Assembly (NCBI GenBank): GCA_963693085.1
Contig: OY856409.1
Coordinates: 1,170,056,249 to 1,170,120,248 of the forward strand
DNA length: 64,000 nt
DNA from: Alisma plantago-aquatica
Lineage: Eukaryota; Streptophyta; Magnoliopsida; Alismatales; Alismataceae
Direction: 5' to 3'
Part shown: positions 22,550 through 34,086 of the stretch, in pieces
How the letters are laid out: each line of letters opens with the position of its first letter
Numbering within the stretch: position 1 is the first letter of the stretch
Notes under the pieces: generated by a model
Told to the model about the DNA's origin: nothing
Database searches by the model: none
Seen by the model: only the letters and a program-made list of their open reading frames with translations
Translations under genes and position numbers: made by a program

Positions 22550-23454
22550 AATGATAAGAAGTCACTAGGGTGTGATCGGTTTTTCACAGCCACTACACAT
22601 GGATCAAGACATGCAAAATAAAACATAACATGCAATAAGATTTTAGTCAGTTAGTATCTTTGTGGACTTAGTTTCCTTTCGGAGGAGTAACTACAAGAAG
22701 TGTGGGAATGATGTAGTGCTAGCCATCCCCGAATGAATGGTCAACTACTTTGCATCATTCCCTTCTCAAAGTGTGTTCCTCGACTTATCAAGGTTGTACT
22801 TTCATACGTCAACTAATTCCATTTCATAGTATGAAAGCACAACATTTGGAAGTGAGTTTACTCCACTTCTCGAAAGCACTCCTAGATACCGAACCAAGCA
22901 CATGGTGGATACATGCACCAAGAACCAACATACAAATGAGTTTTGAATCTAATAGTACAAATGTAGACAATTCATACTAAAAGATAAAAGATAACACAAG
23001 TTGGTGATCAAGCAACAAGCATTCATTAAACGTTTGATGTCGAACTGAAAAGATATAAACTCTATATTAAAAACTATGGATTACATTTACATGATATGAA
23101 AACATGGGTAGCGGGGCTACTCCCACACCCTAGTGAGAAAGACTACTCGCTCATAACTAGGACAAAGAAGGAGGCAAGAAGAGAGAGAGAGCGTCATCCC
23201 CACAAAGGAGAGAGGAAAGTCAACCCCTTGGAGAGAGAGAGAAAGACGATCCACCAGCTTCATAGGTTGCTTGATAATGAGGTCCCCTCTTCCCACCTTC
23301 TTTGGCAGAGAGAGAGAAAGCAACTTCAAGATGGAGTGAGGGTCTCAGACCGGCAGCCCCTGGGCGGAGGATGGAAGTTGGATTTGCTCTGGAGTGATTG
23401 AGGCAGCCTCTGGACGTCTGAAAAAAAACTCCTTTTTGAGGACCCTTGGGGTCT

Positions 23455-23462
23455 TATTTATA
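23455..23462 (-). promoter_or_regulatory. TATA box of Athila-like 5' LTR
   Basis: TATAAATA on the minus strand, 15 bases after the palindromic array. The downstream leader is pyrimidine-rich. Confidence 0.6.
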
Positions 23463-23477
23463 GGCCTTAAGTGAAGT

Positions 23478-24141
23478 CCAAACGGTTTGGAGACCGTTTG
23501 GACCTCAAGACCATTTGGACCTTGAGACCGTTTGGATCTCAAGACCGTTTGGATCTTGAGACCTTTTGGATCTCAAGACCGTTTGGATCTTGAGACCGTT
23601 TGGATCTCAAGACCGTTTGGATCTTGAGACCGTTTGGATCTTCAAGACCATTTGGCTTCATGCGGTCTCGGGACCGTGTGACTCCATGCGGTCTCAGGAC
23701 CGATTAGCTTCATGCGGTCTTGGGACCGTGTGACTCCATGCGGTCTCGGGACCGATTGGCTTCATGCGGTCTTGGGATCATGTGACTCCGTGCGGTCTCA
23801 GGACCGATTGGCTTCATGTGTTCTTGGGACCGATTGGCTTCATGCGGTCTTGGGACCATGTGATTCTGTGCGGTCTCGAGACCGATTGGCTCCATGCGGT
23901 CTTGAGACCGATTGGCTCCATGCGGTCTCGGGACCGATTGGCTTCATGCGGTCTTGGGACCGTGTGACTCCATGCGATCTCGAGACCAATTGGATTCATG
24001 CGGTCTTGGGACCGTGGGACTCCATGCGGTCTCAAGACCGATTGGCTTCATGCGGTCTTGGGACCGTGTGACTCCATGCGGTCTCAAGACCGATTGGCTT
24101 CATGCGGTCTTGGGACCGTTTGAGGCCATGCGGTCTTGAGG
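23478..24141. repeat. Palindromic array in Athila-like U3 (17-bp then 26-bp units)
   Basis: The part next to the TATA box (23478-23650) is built of 17-bp units with GACCGTTTGGATCTTGA and GACCGTTTGGATCTCAA alternating. The rest (23650-24141) is built of paired 26-bp units, GACCGTGTGACTCCATGCGG and GACCGATTGGCTTCATGCGG, each joined by TCTCGG or TCTTGG. Each unit forms a CGGTC/GACCG hairpin with a varied loop. Confidence 0.9.
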
Positions 24142-24239
24142 TTGGTTTAGTCTTTTATGATTTTTTGTGTCTTTTTCTGCAAATATAAAGGGGAAAAGTT
24201 AGTCTAATAGTATATTTACAATAAGAGGGAATATTTAGG

Positions 24240-24640
24240 GATTATGTCTAATTTTATTTGAGACAGAGTGTGGAAAACTAAAGAAAAGACTAAGATAATC
24301 ATCCAAAATTGGAGGTTATCAATATGCTATCTCATTCACATCTCCCTAGAAATCTTTGGGGTGAAGTATTACAAACTGCAAATCGTATATTGAATAAAAT
24401 GCCCACTAAATCTGTAATATCTACACCTTATGAAATATGGAATGGGAGGAAACCAGATCTAAGTGATCTTAGGAAATGGGGGTGCATTGTCCACGTCCTA
24501 ATCCCTAGTCAACTTAGAAGTAAGTTGGAACCTAGAACTTTAAAGTGTAGATTTATCGGATATTCAGAAAAATCTACAGGATATAGATTTATCATAAAGA
24601 AAAAGGGATTATTGAATATAGGGATGCAACGTTCCTGGAA
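24240..24640 (+). pseudogene. copia-1 integrase C-terminal part
   Basis: Open from 24309: [19 protein letters not shown], then [20 protein letters not shown] and [13 protein letters not shown] (integrase core end and GKGYR-like region). The stretch 24240-24308 can be read as a degraded form of the preceding catalytic-glutamate region, with two stops, but this is weak. The integrase would insert the cDNA; this copy lacks its first two thirds here. Confidence 0.75.
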
Positions 24641-24673
24641 AACTTTGAGGAAAAGGAATATCAAAACAAAGAG

Positions 24674-24892
24674 ATGGAACCTTTACAAATAATAAATGAT
24701 GATTGTTTTAATGATACCCAAGACGATGAAATGTCTAATAATCCAGAATGTGAAGAAAATATGGAAAATCAAAATATGGAAAATGATAACATGGAAAATG
24801 AAAATATGGAAAATGAGAATATACTAATGGAAATAGAATTAGAAAATCAACCCATAATTGGCAACAAAATACAAAGAACATCACCTGCATGA
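24674..24892 (+). pseudogene. copia-1 linker with MEN repeats
   Basis: Acidic linker between integrase and RT, in the RT frame but one frame off the integrase block. It carries seven near-repeats of 15 bases encoding ENMEN/DNMEN. A TGA at 24890-24892 and a TAA downstream separate it from RT. Such acidic linkers between IN and RT vary widely in copia elements. Confidence 0.6.
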
Positions 24893-24943
24893 ATGTGTGA
24901 CTATCATTTGTAATCATGTGAGCCTTCATGTTTATTAGTAGAC

Positions 24944-26527
24944 ATGGAAGAGGAAAATCACATAGATCCCATGACATATAAGGAATCTCAAAATTCACAT
25001 GAAAAAGTATCATGGCATGAAGCCATGAAGGAAGAAATTGATTCCATGAAAAAGAATAATGCATGGGAATTATGTGATTTACCTAAAAATAGAAAGGCCA
25101 TAGGATGCAAATGGGTATTTAAGAAAAAGCTTCGAGCTGATGGGTCTGTTGATAAATTTAAGGCCCGATTAGTTGCCAAGGGATTCACACAAAAATTTGG
25201 AATTGATTTTCAGGAAATATATTCTCCTGTTGCTAAGTTTGCTTTAATTAGAATGATTTTGGCTATTGTCGCATATCATGACTTGGAATTACATCAAATG
25301 GATGTAAAAACTGCTTTCTTAAATGGGGAATTAAATGAAGTCATTTATATGAATCGGCCTGAGGGATTTCAGGTTGAAGGAAATGAACATAAAGTATGTA
25401 AGTTGAACAAGTCAATATATGGTTTAAAACAGTCTTCTAGACAGTGGTATCTTAAATTTCATGATGTAATGGTTCATTTGGGATTTGTCTCAAACAAACT
25501 AGATAGTTGTGTTTATGTCTTGAAAAGTGGGAGCAAGTTTATAATAATATCCTTATATGTGGATGACATTTTGCTTGCTGGAAATGACATAAACATGATA
25601 AACAACATCAAAATCGAACTTAGTCAAAAATTTGAAATGAAGGACATGGGTGAAGCAACCTATGTACTTGGAATTCAGATTCTTAGGAATCGGAAGTCTA
25701 GAATACTCAGTATAAACCAAGAGAAATACTTGCATACAGTTTTAAAGAGGTTTGGGATGCAAAATTGCAATCCAGCACCTACACCATATGTGTATGGGAA
25801 ACGGTTGTGCAAGGAACAATGTCCTGGCACGGGACAAGAACCTCTACAAATGCCATACGCTCAGGCCGTCGGAAGCTTAATGTATGCCATGTTGTGTACA
25901 AGACCGGACCTAGCATTTTCAATTGGACTAGTGAGTAGATATCAAAGTAACCCTAGTCCAATGCATTGGGAAGCTGTCAAAAGAATTATGAAATATATAA
26001 AAGGCACATTGCACCACAAACTAATATTCCAAGCAGAATCACTTGAAATATTAGGTTACTCCGATGCAGACTTTGGGGGTGATAAAGATGATGGAAAGTC
26101 CACATCGGGACACTTGTTCATCTTCGGTGGTGTAGCCATATCATGGGGAAGTAAAAAACAAGGATGTGTGTCTAGATACACATAGGAAGCCGAATATGTT
26201 GCTTGCAGCTCAACTGCTACCCATGCCGTATGGATTAGAAGATTTTTAATCGATTTAGATCTTAATTTAATAGACGGTACAATACAAATATATTGTGATA
26301 ATCAAGCTGCAATAAGTTTGATTAATAGTGGTGCCAATAGTTCTAAAGGAAGGCACATTGAAGTGCAATATCATTATATACGTGACATTGTACAAAAAGG
26401 TGAAATTGAAATCACCTATATCCCTACAAGTGATATGATTACTAATTCATTAACAAAAGGAATTTCAGTGGAATTCTTTGTCAAGCATGTTAGCTTGATG
26501 GGATTAGGGAACCATAATTTACAATGA
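24944..26527 (+). pseudogene. copia-1 reverse transcriptase and RNase H
   Basis: Open to 26185, then in the same frame to 26527 after one TAG (26183-26185). RT motifs: KWVFKKKLRADGSVDKFKAR, DVKTAFLNGEL, SIYGLKQSSRQWY and the intact catalytic YVDDILLAGND. RNase H follows: GYSDADFGG, KSTSGHLF, then the TAG within what is normally STxEAEYVA, then CDNQAAISLI and KGRHIEVQYHYIRD. Catalytic residues look complete, so only the one TAG damages this block. Together the enzymes would copy element RNA into DNA in the particle. Confidence 0.9.
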
Positions 26528-26673
26528 TTATTTATAGGTCCCATGAATAATGGGAGCACATGTAAAAGGAAAAAGATGCATGAATGCATTGAAATGAGTA
26601 CTTCACACGAAAAGTGGGAGGAATTATTTGATTACTTTACACATATAGTGGAAGGAATGCTATTTGGTCCTTT

Positions 26674-26687
26674 GACCAAGTGGGAGA
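26674..26687 (+). promoter_or_regulatory. copia-1 polypurine tract
   Basis: CCAAGTGGGAGA directly before the LTR start TGTTGGG. A purine tract of this kind primes plus-strand DNA synthesis. Confidence 0.6.
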
Positions 26688-27151
26688 TGTTGGGATATGG
26701 TCAAAAGACCAAAAATGACTCCCCTAGATAATAGCAACGTGGCCCTATGTGAACCCAGTCCTTGGGATATGGGGGAAGTAGTTGGGTATCACGTAAACCA
26801 AGGAGGCAGTTTTGGGGGCGGAGTGGGTTGTTTGGGGAGTGCCTCTCCTATATAACCATGGGCTCTCCACCCATGATGGACACACTGAAAAAGCAGAAAA
26901 GCAACATCCCACGGAGCCCCTAATAACCCTAACCATCTTCTCTCTCTCGCATAACCCTAGAAAAGGCTACATGTACCACACATGTACTTCCTTCCCCAGA
27001 TCACTCGAACTGACAGGTTTGGCCACAGTTGATGTTGCGGGATACACTACGGCTGGGTGTGGTATACGGTCCTGATAGATTTATTTACCATGGGTAAATT
27101 AACTATTAGTATCTTAACTTTGTGTTAAATTAACTCTTGTTTGGAGCAACA
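26688..27151 (+). repeat. copia-1 3' LTR (right boundary tentative)
   Basis: Starts TGTTGGGATATGG after the purine tract and has a TATA box at 26849-26855. GGAGCAACA at 27151 gives matching TGTTG...CAACA ends, which is why I place the boundary there. The other LTR is outside the window, so the end cannot be confirmed; the LTR could run on to and beyond the solo LTR at 27278. Confidence 0.45.
26849..26855 (+). promoter_or_regulatory. TATA box in copia-1 3' LTR
   Basis: CTATATAACC about 160 bases into the LTR, followed by a leader with CT-rich and AACCCTA sequence. Confidence 0.5.
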
Positions 27152-27277
27152 ACAAATAAACTTTTAGATAAGATGTCCACAATTTGGTGCATGTGTACTT
27201 AAACTGCTTTTGGACACAGTCTATTATGTCCTACACATAAATCATGCTATATGTTTTGAACAGTCGACTAGAGAGGT
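27152..27277. other. Non-coding flank split by solo LTR
   Basis: AT-rich sequence with no open frame. It is continuous with 30278 onwards once the solo LTR and one GAGGT are removed. Confidence 0.5.
27273..27277. repeat. Target site duplication GAGGT, left copy
   Basis: Directly before the solo LTR start TGTAACAACCC; matched by 30273-30277. Confidence 0.88.
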
Positions 27278-30272
27278 TGTAACAACCCACACTTTTGAGG
27301 GTCCAAAAGACATTAAAGTCACAAATCATTACTCATAAATTCTAAGACCAGATTCAAAAAATAATACAAAATAGTAAATAATTTTTATTATATAATGAAC
27401 AAATACTTACATGTTTGTATAAATAGCTTCTCAAAGGAGTTACATAAATTTTAGAAAAAATTAAGTTGTACATGTATGATGATATACCACTATGTCTAAC
27501 CCTTCATGAATAACTTTAGTGTCTTCAACATCTTTATTATGTAACCCCATTCTACGTATCAAGTATCACATGTGCCTAAAATGCCGATAAATAAATACGC
27601 GGCCAATATATTTCTATATTGGTATGTGGGTTCATCCAATAAGCACAAGTACACAAACAAACATGTTTTATTTGAACATAAGAACATAAACTTGCTTTTC
27701 TATTCTAACCCAGATCTGGTCTACTACCTCAAGTGTCTCACTGTCCCTCCTGGGCTCGTGTACATTACCATTAAGATCAGTCTAATCTAGGGTTCAAAAT
27801 ATAGTTATTTACTTTACATGATACTCATAGGAACTTTATAATTTGCATGAAGTACATAAATAAGAAAGTTGTTTATCATTTGTTCAATCTTATTGATAAA
27901 CCTCGGTAAACTCAGAATTTGATACATGTATTCATAAGAGTAACCACATACCTTATGTCATCACAGAAGCCATTTCGAATAACTTACATACTTTAAGAGT
28001 GCATCCAAACATCCAAGCAACAAAGCATGTAATCAACATTATCTGAAACACACATACTACATATGTGTCACCATATATTCTCATTACATTAAATAGATCT
28101 AGATGCGCTCCTAAACTAGGGTTTAGGGTTGTCTCATGTTTGGACTAGGGATTAGGGTTACAAACCCTAATTCCATCATATTATAATTTCTAAGATTACA
28201 ACCTTTAGTTATGTATATTAGGTGAAGCCCTAATCATCATCTTAAGCATATTATATTAGTCATGATACCTAGATCATATTATTAGCATTAAGATCATCGG
28301 AAGACATTTGCACTGGTATCAATACCCTAACTATACATGTATGGGATTATCAATCTAGAAACATCAATTATTCATCGTTATCAATGATTTCCTCATTATA
28401 CATGTCTAGATCATGCATTATATCAACATAAATGGATCTACTCGATTATGCATCATATTAAAGAAAATCTAAGTTTCCTTTCTATTAATCATATCTAACC
28501 ATTTATTGCATATACTTTTAGAACAGGAAGCATAATTGGACTCTGATTATTATTTTTTGGATTACTCTCATTTTTCTAAGCAACTTTTATATATAACTTA
28601 TTGAAATATGAGTTACCAATAATTAACTATAATTATTGCAAGAACAACATACTTGGACCAATTATGCACTGACACATTAACATTTGCTATTATCTTATAT
28701 GCCACACGGGCCCAGGCGCCGACCAATGACCTCACACCCCGTCAGCGGCCTGTCCACATGGACGAGGTCTTTGATCCCGAGATGAAAGACCATAATGCCC
28801 TTTTGCATTGATCAGGGAGGATCACGTGGATCGGGGAATAGGGGTAAAATCCCTGATAGTCATCTACTTTAACAATACCATTGTTGCTTCAGGCATGGCA
28901 GAGGTCAACCCAATGGTTGACTCTCTCCTACGAGGCATGGGAGAGTTCCCTGAGACTGATATCACATCCTTCTGGTCTTGGCGAATTGGACAAGCTACAT
29001 AGGGGAGTCCTATTAGGTTGGGGTGACTAGTCCCGACCTCTATAGATCCCGACAACTATAGAAACTAGAAAATGAAGCAAGGATTCTTAGTTACCTCTCA
29101 GTGCTCTAAATTGAAGGCAGGGAAAGACCTATCTTTGCTTCGTGGTCATACTATCTTCCTTTCTGGGATCTCCAGTGGCCCAGAGCCTCGACCTCTACTC
29201 CATGGACCGCTAGAATCGAAGGAGGTAGCCGCTGGCTCAGCGATTTGCTACTTTGGCTAAGGATGAAATCAAGAATGGGGGGGGTAGTTCCTCTCAGCGG
29301 GAAGTAGGACAACCTCTTATATAGGTCATAGAAGGCATGTATGCCTCCTACTATTATGCCCTAGAATCTCAGTTCCTCTGAATTTGGACATTCACTGACC
29401 TCTTGATGATAACGACAACTTAGGGGTTGGCCGAGACTGGGTTCCTATCTCAAAATCATTGGGATTATCAGCTAATCGCGTAACCCACCTGATCGCAAGG
29501 AAGAGTCCCGAAGGGACTCAACTTCTGGTTGTCTGTTGGACTCAACAGAGGTGGGGGAGAGTGGTGACTCCCCCTCTCATGGTTCTACCTGGGTTGGGGA
29601 GTCTGGATGTGCCTGGCCTCTGCCCCACTCTATCAACTTAATTCCTTTTTGAATAAAAGTCCAATTTCTTATTATAATTTTCTAGGGCACATCATTATCC
29701 CAAATTATCTAAATCTTTGGGATAAACCCTAAGTTATCATTGTATACTTCCTATTAAAACCTTCTTTAATTATCCACAACATAGTCTGTAATCAAAAGGT
29801 GGATAATTCTTCAACTAATTATCCAAGTCACCTAATAACTTGGAACATTCTAGAAATTCTCCCATTATCTTAGATTTTGATTATCTATCAACCAAAAAAA
29901 TCTTGGATATCTATTATGATCATGAATATCCTCAATATCAAAAACATATCTCAGGGACCCATATATAAACTATGATTAACCAATTGGGCTAAAAAGTGAC
30001 CCTAAGGCCCATGAACCACATCTTGGGCCTTCTAAAGGTTCTATGAAATTAGTCACATTCCTAATTACCAAACTTGAGGCCTTGGTAACAATTGCATCTT
30101 CTATTATCCTCATATGATCACATATGCTTAAAGCACATTATTTCCTTAAATTGATCATTTAATATCATTCTAGGGCTTGAAAACATCAACCAAGATCCCT
30201 CAATTCTCTTTCTTATTATTTGAACCCTAATTTCATTTAGGCTTGAGACCTACAAATTTCAAGCATGTAACA
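27278..30272 (-). mobile_element. Solo LTR of a Ty3/gypsy element, 2995 bp
   Basis: Bounded by TGTAACAACC on the left and ...GCATGTAACA on the right (minus-strand start TGTTACATGC) and flanked by GAGGT on both sides. A minus-strand TATATAAG box lies 950 bases from its start, as in the Tekay-like LTRs. A GC-richer leader lies at 28690-29640; short open frames there have no recognisable domain. No pol sequence and no second LTR copy is present, so it is a solo LTR left by recombination between the two LTRs of a full element. Confidence 0.85.
29316..29323 (-). promoter_or_regulatory. TATA box of the solo LTR
   Basis: TATATAAG on the minus strand. The downstream sequence (to the left) is richer in G and C than the rest, as expected of a leader. 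Confidence 0.5.
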
Positions 30273-30277
30273 GAGGT
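30273..30277. repeat. Target site duplication GAGGT, right copy
   Basis: Identical to 27273-27277. Confidence 0.88.
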
Positions 30278-30916
30278 ATTGTAGAAAATTGTCATCCATA
30301 ACAAATAAACTTGTTTCCTTCCGCAAGGATTTAGTGTAGTAGGTTATCAAGAGATTTCTCGATCAACTTACTCATGTGACAACTTATTTATCTTTTAATC
30401 CACATAAAAAACACTGACTAAATACCCGATCAAGTTTGATTACTATGTCGCCACTAGGACGACACAACAAACACAATCTACGACTTATAAGTTTGACATA
30501 TATTGGAACCTGCTTATTTCCTGAAGGAACCTAAACCTATAAGATATATGTCACGTTGGCCGACTAGGATGCTCATTGATGTATTTACTGTGCAATGTCA
30601 AAATTAATAACAATAAACATCGACCAATCTATTTCGGTGTCTGATTATTTTGAATTGGATGTCTTATTGAGCAGTACAACAATATACACATATGCAGGTA
30701 GAAATAAACATATGGTAGATTTGATTCCACCTTAGCCAAGCACGTTCAGGTTCAATTCTCATTGTATTCTTTATCTCTAGCTTTTTTCTCTAGGAGCTCA
30801 CCTATATGTAAAGCCAGGCTTTTACTTTTGTATTATTCTTCCCTACCTTCCCTTCAACGTTTGGAATAAGAAGACATTTGATATTCTTTTTTGTTTGTTT
30901 GTTTTGGGACTATCTT
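30278..30916. other. Unassigned non-coding sequence
   Basis: No open frame and no recognised motif. It continues the flank at 27152-27277 and may belong either to the copia-1 LTR or to the sequence into which copia-1 inserted. Confidence 0.4.
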
Positions 30917-32564
30917 TGTCAGGATCAGGTCCCGATAATTAACCGAACACTGATTATCGAGATTAGACCCGAGGTTTAGGTCACATTAAACCCAAACGAC
31001 ACAAGAAATAATTACAAATAAGTGACTGTGTTATTCAAAGAGCAATTGAGTATCAAAATATCATTATATATCACTTCTTATTAAACATGAAAAATACAAC
31101 TAGCAAGACTTCATTTAGTCCTTTATAGTTATATTTAAAAAATTCATAGATAATAAATTGTCTAGATTACTAACAAGGTTGTGTACACAAAATGTTATTC
31201 CAAGATAACAAACATAAAAGAAACCTCATTGGCTCATCACACATCCATATACCTAATATAGGGCCAATTTAGACATCAAGCATCAGATAAGGACTTCACA
31301 TGTCTCAACAAGTTCTTCAACCAGAGAAGAGGTTGGTAATCATGTGTCTTATCTTCACGACCTAAAATTTTGGTCATTGGTTCATCAAAAAAGGCACATA
31401 AACGTAATGCACTACCTTCAAAAAATTATTTAAATATTGTTTCCAAACAATATGATCATTATATCATTAGGCATAATGAACAATATAACAAAGGTACTTT
31501 GAAAACATTAAATTTCATAGTCTATCTTTCTTTATTAATTTACTTACCCTGGATATACCAGACTTGTATCAAACACTTAAAAAGCATATCAGTATGCTTA
31601 TGTACATGATTTCACGGTGCATACCTTAGCGTGCATCCAACTATCCTAAGGCAAACACAAGTATAAGTCTACCTATAAATAAGTAGGGCATATAGCCTCA
31701 CTATCTTGTTCCCACCTTGGTACCAGACTGGAGCTTAGTCATATATCTCATTTCACATTAAGCATTGAACTAGGACTTCACCGTTGTCATAACATCTCAG
31801 GTAGTAAGAAGGTCGCGTTTTGCTCCCACCTCTATAGAACTTATCCTTAACCCATAATACCTCGAACAATAAGAAAGAAGAGGATTGCTTCCACCTATAT
31901 GGAAATTTCCCCTAGCCTCCCACAAAATAGCCCTCAAGGCCCTATCCACTTTAGGTCTTCAACACTTGGGCTTCACTCTAAGTGTTAATGTTCTATTTCA
32001 CTATCCTAGTACAAACCTAAGAATGAATCACAATGTCCAATGCAACCGTCTAAATCATCCAATTCTCTCTTTCTTATTACATCTCTTAACATGACTTAGG
32101 AAATTTTATGCATGCTAACAACTAACAAGCATAGAATAATCAGTTATAAATAAGTGATAGTTTAAGAAAATCAACAATAATACTAATTAGCATTCTTCTC
32201 CCTTTCAAGCCTTAACATTCCATAAAATCTTCATATTAATATTCAGCCTTCTTCCAAGTCTTTAATAATTGAGTCAACTCTTTACATCAAAGCTTTCACA
32301 TTCTAGCACCATTACCAAATGTCATTTATGTATATGATTAATTTTAGAAAAGAAAATTTCATTTAGACCTTCCAAATCTTTCTTTTACCCATAACTTCTA
32401 AAGAATAGAAGATTTATATTATAAATAATAAAGAGTCATTATAACAATAAATGAATCATTGTCATGTTTTGTTCATTTTATAGGCTGAATACTCTTTTAA
32501 AACTATTATTTGGAAGATAGAAGGAGGAAATTTATATATTTTGATCACTTTAAGAAAAATAAAA

Positions 32565-32569
<5 letters not shown>

Positions 32570-32600
<31 letters not shown>
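32570..32600. repeat. (AT)n microsatellite
   Basis: About 15 uninterrupted AT units within AT-rich sequence. Confidence 0.95.
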
Positions 32601-32604
<4 letters not shown>

Positions 32605-32656
32605 AGAAAAATAAATAAGATTTGTCCATCTTTTATTACATTTACATGTAAATTAC

Positions 32657-32795
32657 AAAAATGAAGAGGAAAAATCCAAGATAGATCTAGTTATGTGGTT
32701 CACCTGTGATCTTATTCATGCATGTTTAAACAACAAGTAGTTTTGAACAAACAAGAGAGTTGAAGAAAGTGTAAGTACAAGAAAAATAAAAACTA
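32657..32795. repeat. Dispersed copy of a repeat also at 36591-36727
   Basis: Shares landmarks with the second copy in the same order and spacing: AAGAGGAA.AATCCA, CATGTTTAAA, ACAAGTA.TTTTGAACAA and GAAGAAAG.GTAAG. By eye three quarters or more of the bases agree. Both copies are in the same orientation, 3.9 kb apart. Confidence 0.75.
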
Positions 32796-34076
32796 TAATG
32801 AACCAAAACTTAATCCTATCCTATCCCATGATTAGAAAGCTAGTTAGGTTTGTTCTTTACATGTGACAAGACGAAGATTAAAATTTAGAGCACATCTATA
32901 TAATAATTTAATTATGTGGAAACTTGTAAATAAATTATGAAATACATTACATATATTTTTTATGAACATAATGGATAAATAAAAATAAATAATATGCTTT
33001 AGAGGAACAAATGGTAAATTCATGTTTATAAATATTAATAATGTCTCATAATTTAAACAAATAAGTAATTAATGGACATAATGTGTAAAATGAGTAAAAT
33101 GCTAATTTTATAGCAAATAAATGTCAAAATACAAAATACAATAATAAAAATGTGTCCTTTGGGTCCGAATTGCCTTGGGGGGCTAAGTTTCACATTATTT
33201 TCATAATAATAACTATTTTGATTCTTTTTGAAAATGTAAATAGATAAGAGTCAAAAGTGTTAAATAAAATACTAGAAGTTTTTAAAACTAGAATTAAACT
33301 TAAACTTCAAAATATACATACCAAGCTTATCCTATGTGTAAATTTTCATCTAATTGGGACAATCTTAAATATTGTAATGTAGTTTAGGAGAGAGAACGTA
33401 CATTTAAGCCCAAAATATTAAATAACATGTTAAATATCCCCAAAAGGGAAAATTAATTATGGAATCGTGTTCCACATGTTTATGTTATCTTGTAGACTAA
33501 ATTTCATTTTTAGAGAGTTTCTAGATGTCTCTAATTCCTTAAAGGAACACAATAAGTGATAATATTCAAAAATAATAAATAAAATATTAGGAGTCTTCAA
33601 AAGTAAAAAATAATGCCAAAATCAGATTCTTTACCCCAAAATTAGCCAACTACCAAATTTGGCTTTATTTGAGATTTGTTTGCACTCTCAATTTAATTGG
33701 AAAAGAAAGGACATAATTGATTTAATCTCACTTTACTCTATTCCAATTTGGTTATGGTTTTTGATTCATTTAATATCACACATATTCCCTTTTTGCACGC
33801 ACATGGTAGACCCTCTAATTAGGATTCAATGACATGGAGATCTTCTCCTACCTCAGGTAGGAAGGTTCCACTTTAAACAATATATATTCCCTTTTTTGTA
33901 ATTTTCTCCCTCATTTCTTTATCATTTTTTGAGATTTTTCGTGCAATGAGTTCATGAGGAAGTCACACATTGATCCATATCTAACTAGTGACCTTGTTTT
34001 CATTATTTAAGAAATGCCCAAAACTTGGGGATCAAGGTTTTCACAACCACCTTACCTAGACCCTTATACCCAACCT

Positions 34077-34086
34077 TATAAATAGA
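34077..34086 (+). promoter_or_regulatory. Possible TATA box, + strand
   Basis: TTATAAATAG followed by CT-rich leader-like sequence. It is isolated, with no convincing gene downstream; it may be part of an LTR. Confidence 0.25.

Larger units (their letters stand above)
1..24220 (-). mobile_element. Athila-like Ty3/gypsy element, left end outside window, interrupted at 7575-22544
   Basis: Reading on the minus strand from right to left: a 5' LTR (24220 to 22550, continuing 7574 to 7266), a primer-binding site at 7241-7260, gag, protease, reverse transcriptase, RNase H, integrase (7091 to 1363) and a post-pol spacer (1362 to 1). The 3' LTR is not recognisable in the window and should lie to the left. 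The Athila assignment rests on the protease motif DLGAS, the RT motif FMDD, the tRNA-Asp type primer site and the conserved CTTGGGAGGCAACCC stretch after pol. A Tekay-like element split its 5' LTR; the identical TAAAC on both sides proves the two LTR parts were once joined. The right boundary at 24220 is inferred from a TG...CA end and the start of copia sequence after it. Confidence 0.8.
22550..24220 (-). repeat. Athila-like 5' LTR, outer part (U3, R, start of U5)
   Basis: Continuation of 7266-7574 beyond the Tekay-like insertion; together about 1.98 kb. In minus-strand order it has a putative TG start at 24220 (TGTAAATATAC), a palindromic array (24141-23478), TATAAATA at 23455-23462, and a transcribed leader. 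Open frames across the array reflect the absence of stops in the repeat unit and are not genes. 22550-23090 holds nothing else I recognise. Confidence 0.6.
24221..27151 (+). mobile_element. Old Ty1/copia element, 3' part (copia-1)
   Basis: Contains the integrase C-terminus, RT, RNase H, a purine tract and the start of a 3' LTR on the + strand. Its 5' part should lie left of the window, beyond the Athila-like insertion. Frames are only moderately damaged. The right boundary is uncertain. Confidence 0.75.

Noticed and set aside
23712..24139. Overlapping open frames with repeated WLHAV and RSWDR peptides
   Set aside because: They lie in several frames on both strands of a tandem palindromic array whose unit lacks stops; this is a by-product of the repeat and not a repeat protein gene.
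28120..28175. TTTAGGG-like stretch
   Set aside because: Only scattered single matches in AT-rich solo LTR sequence; not a telomere repeat array.
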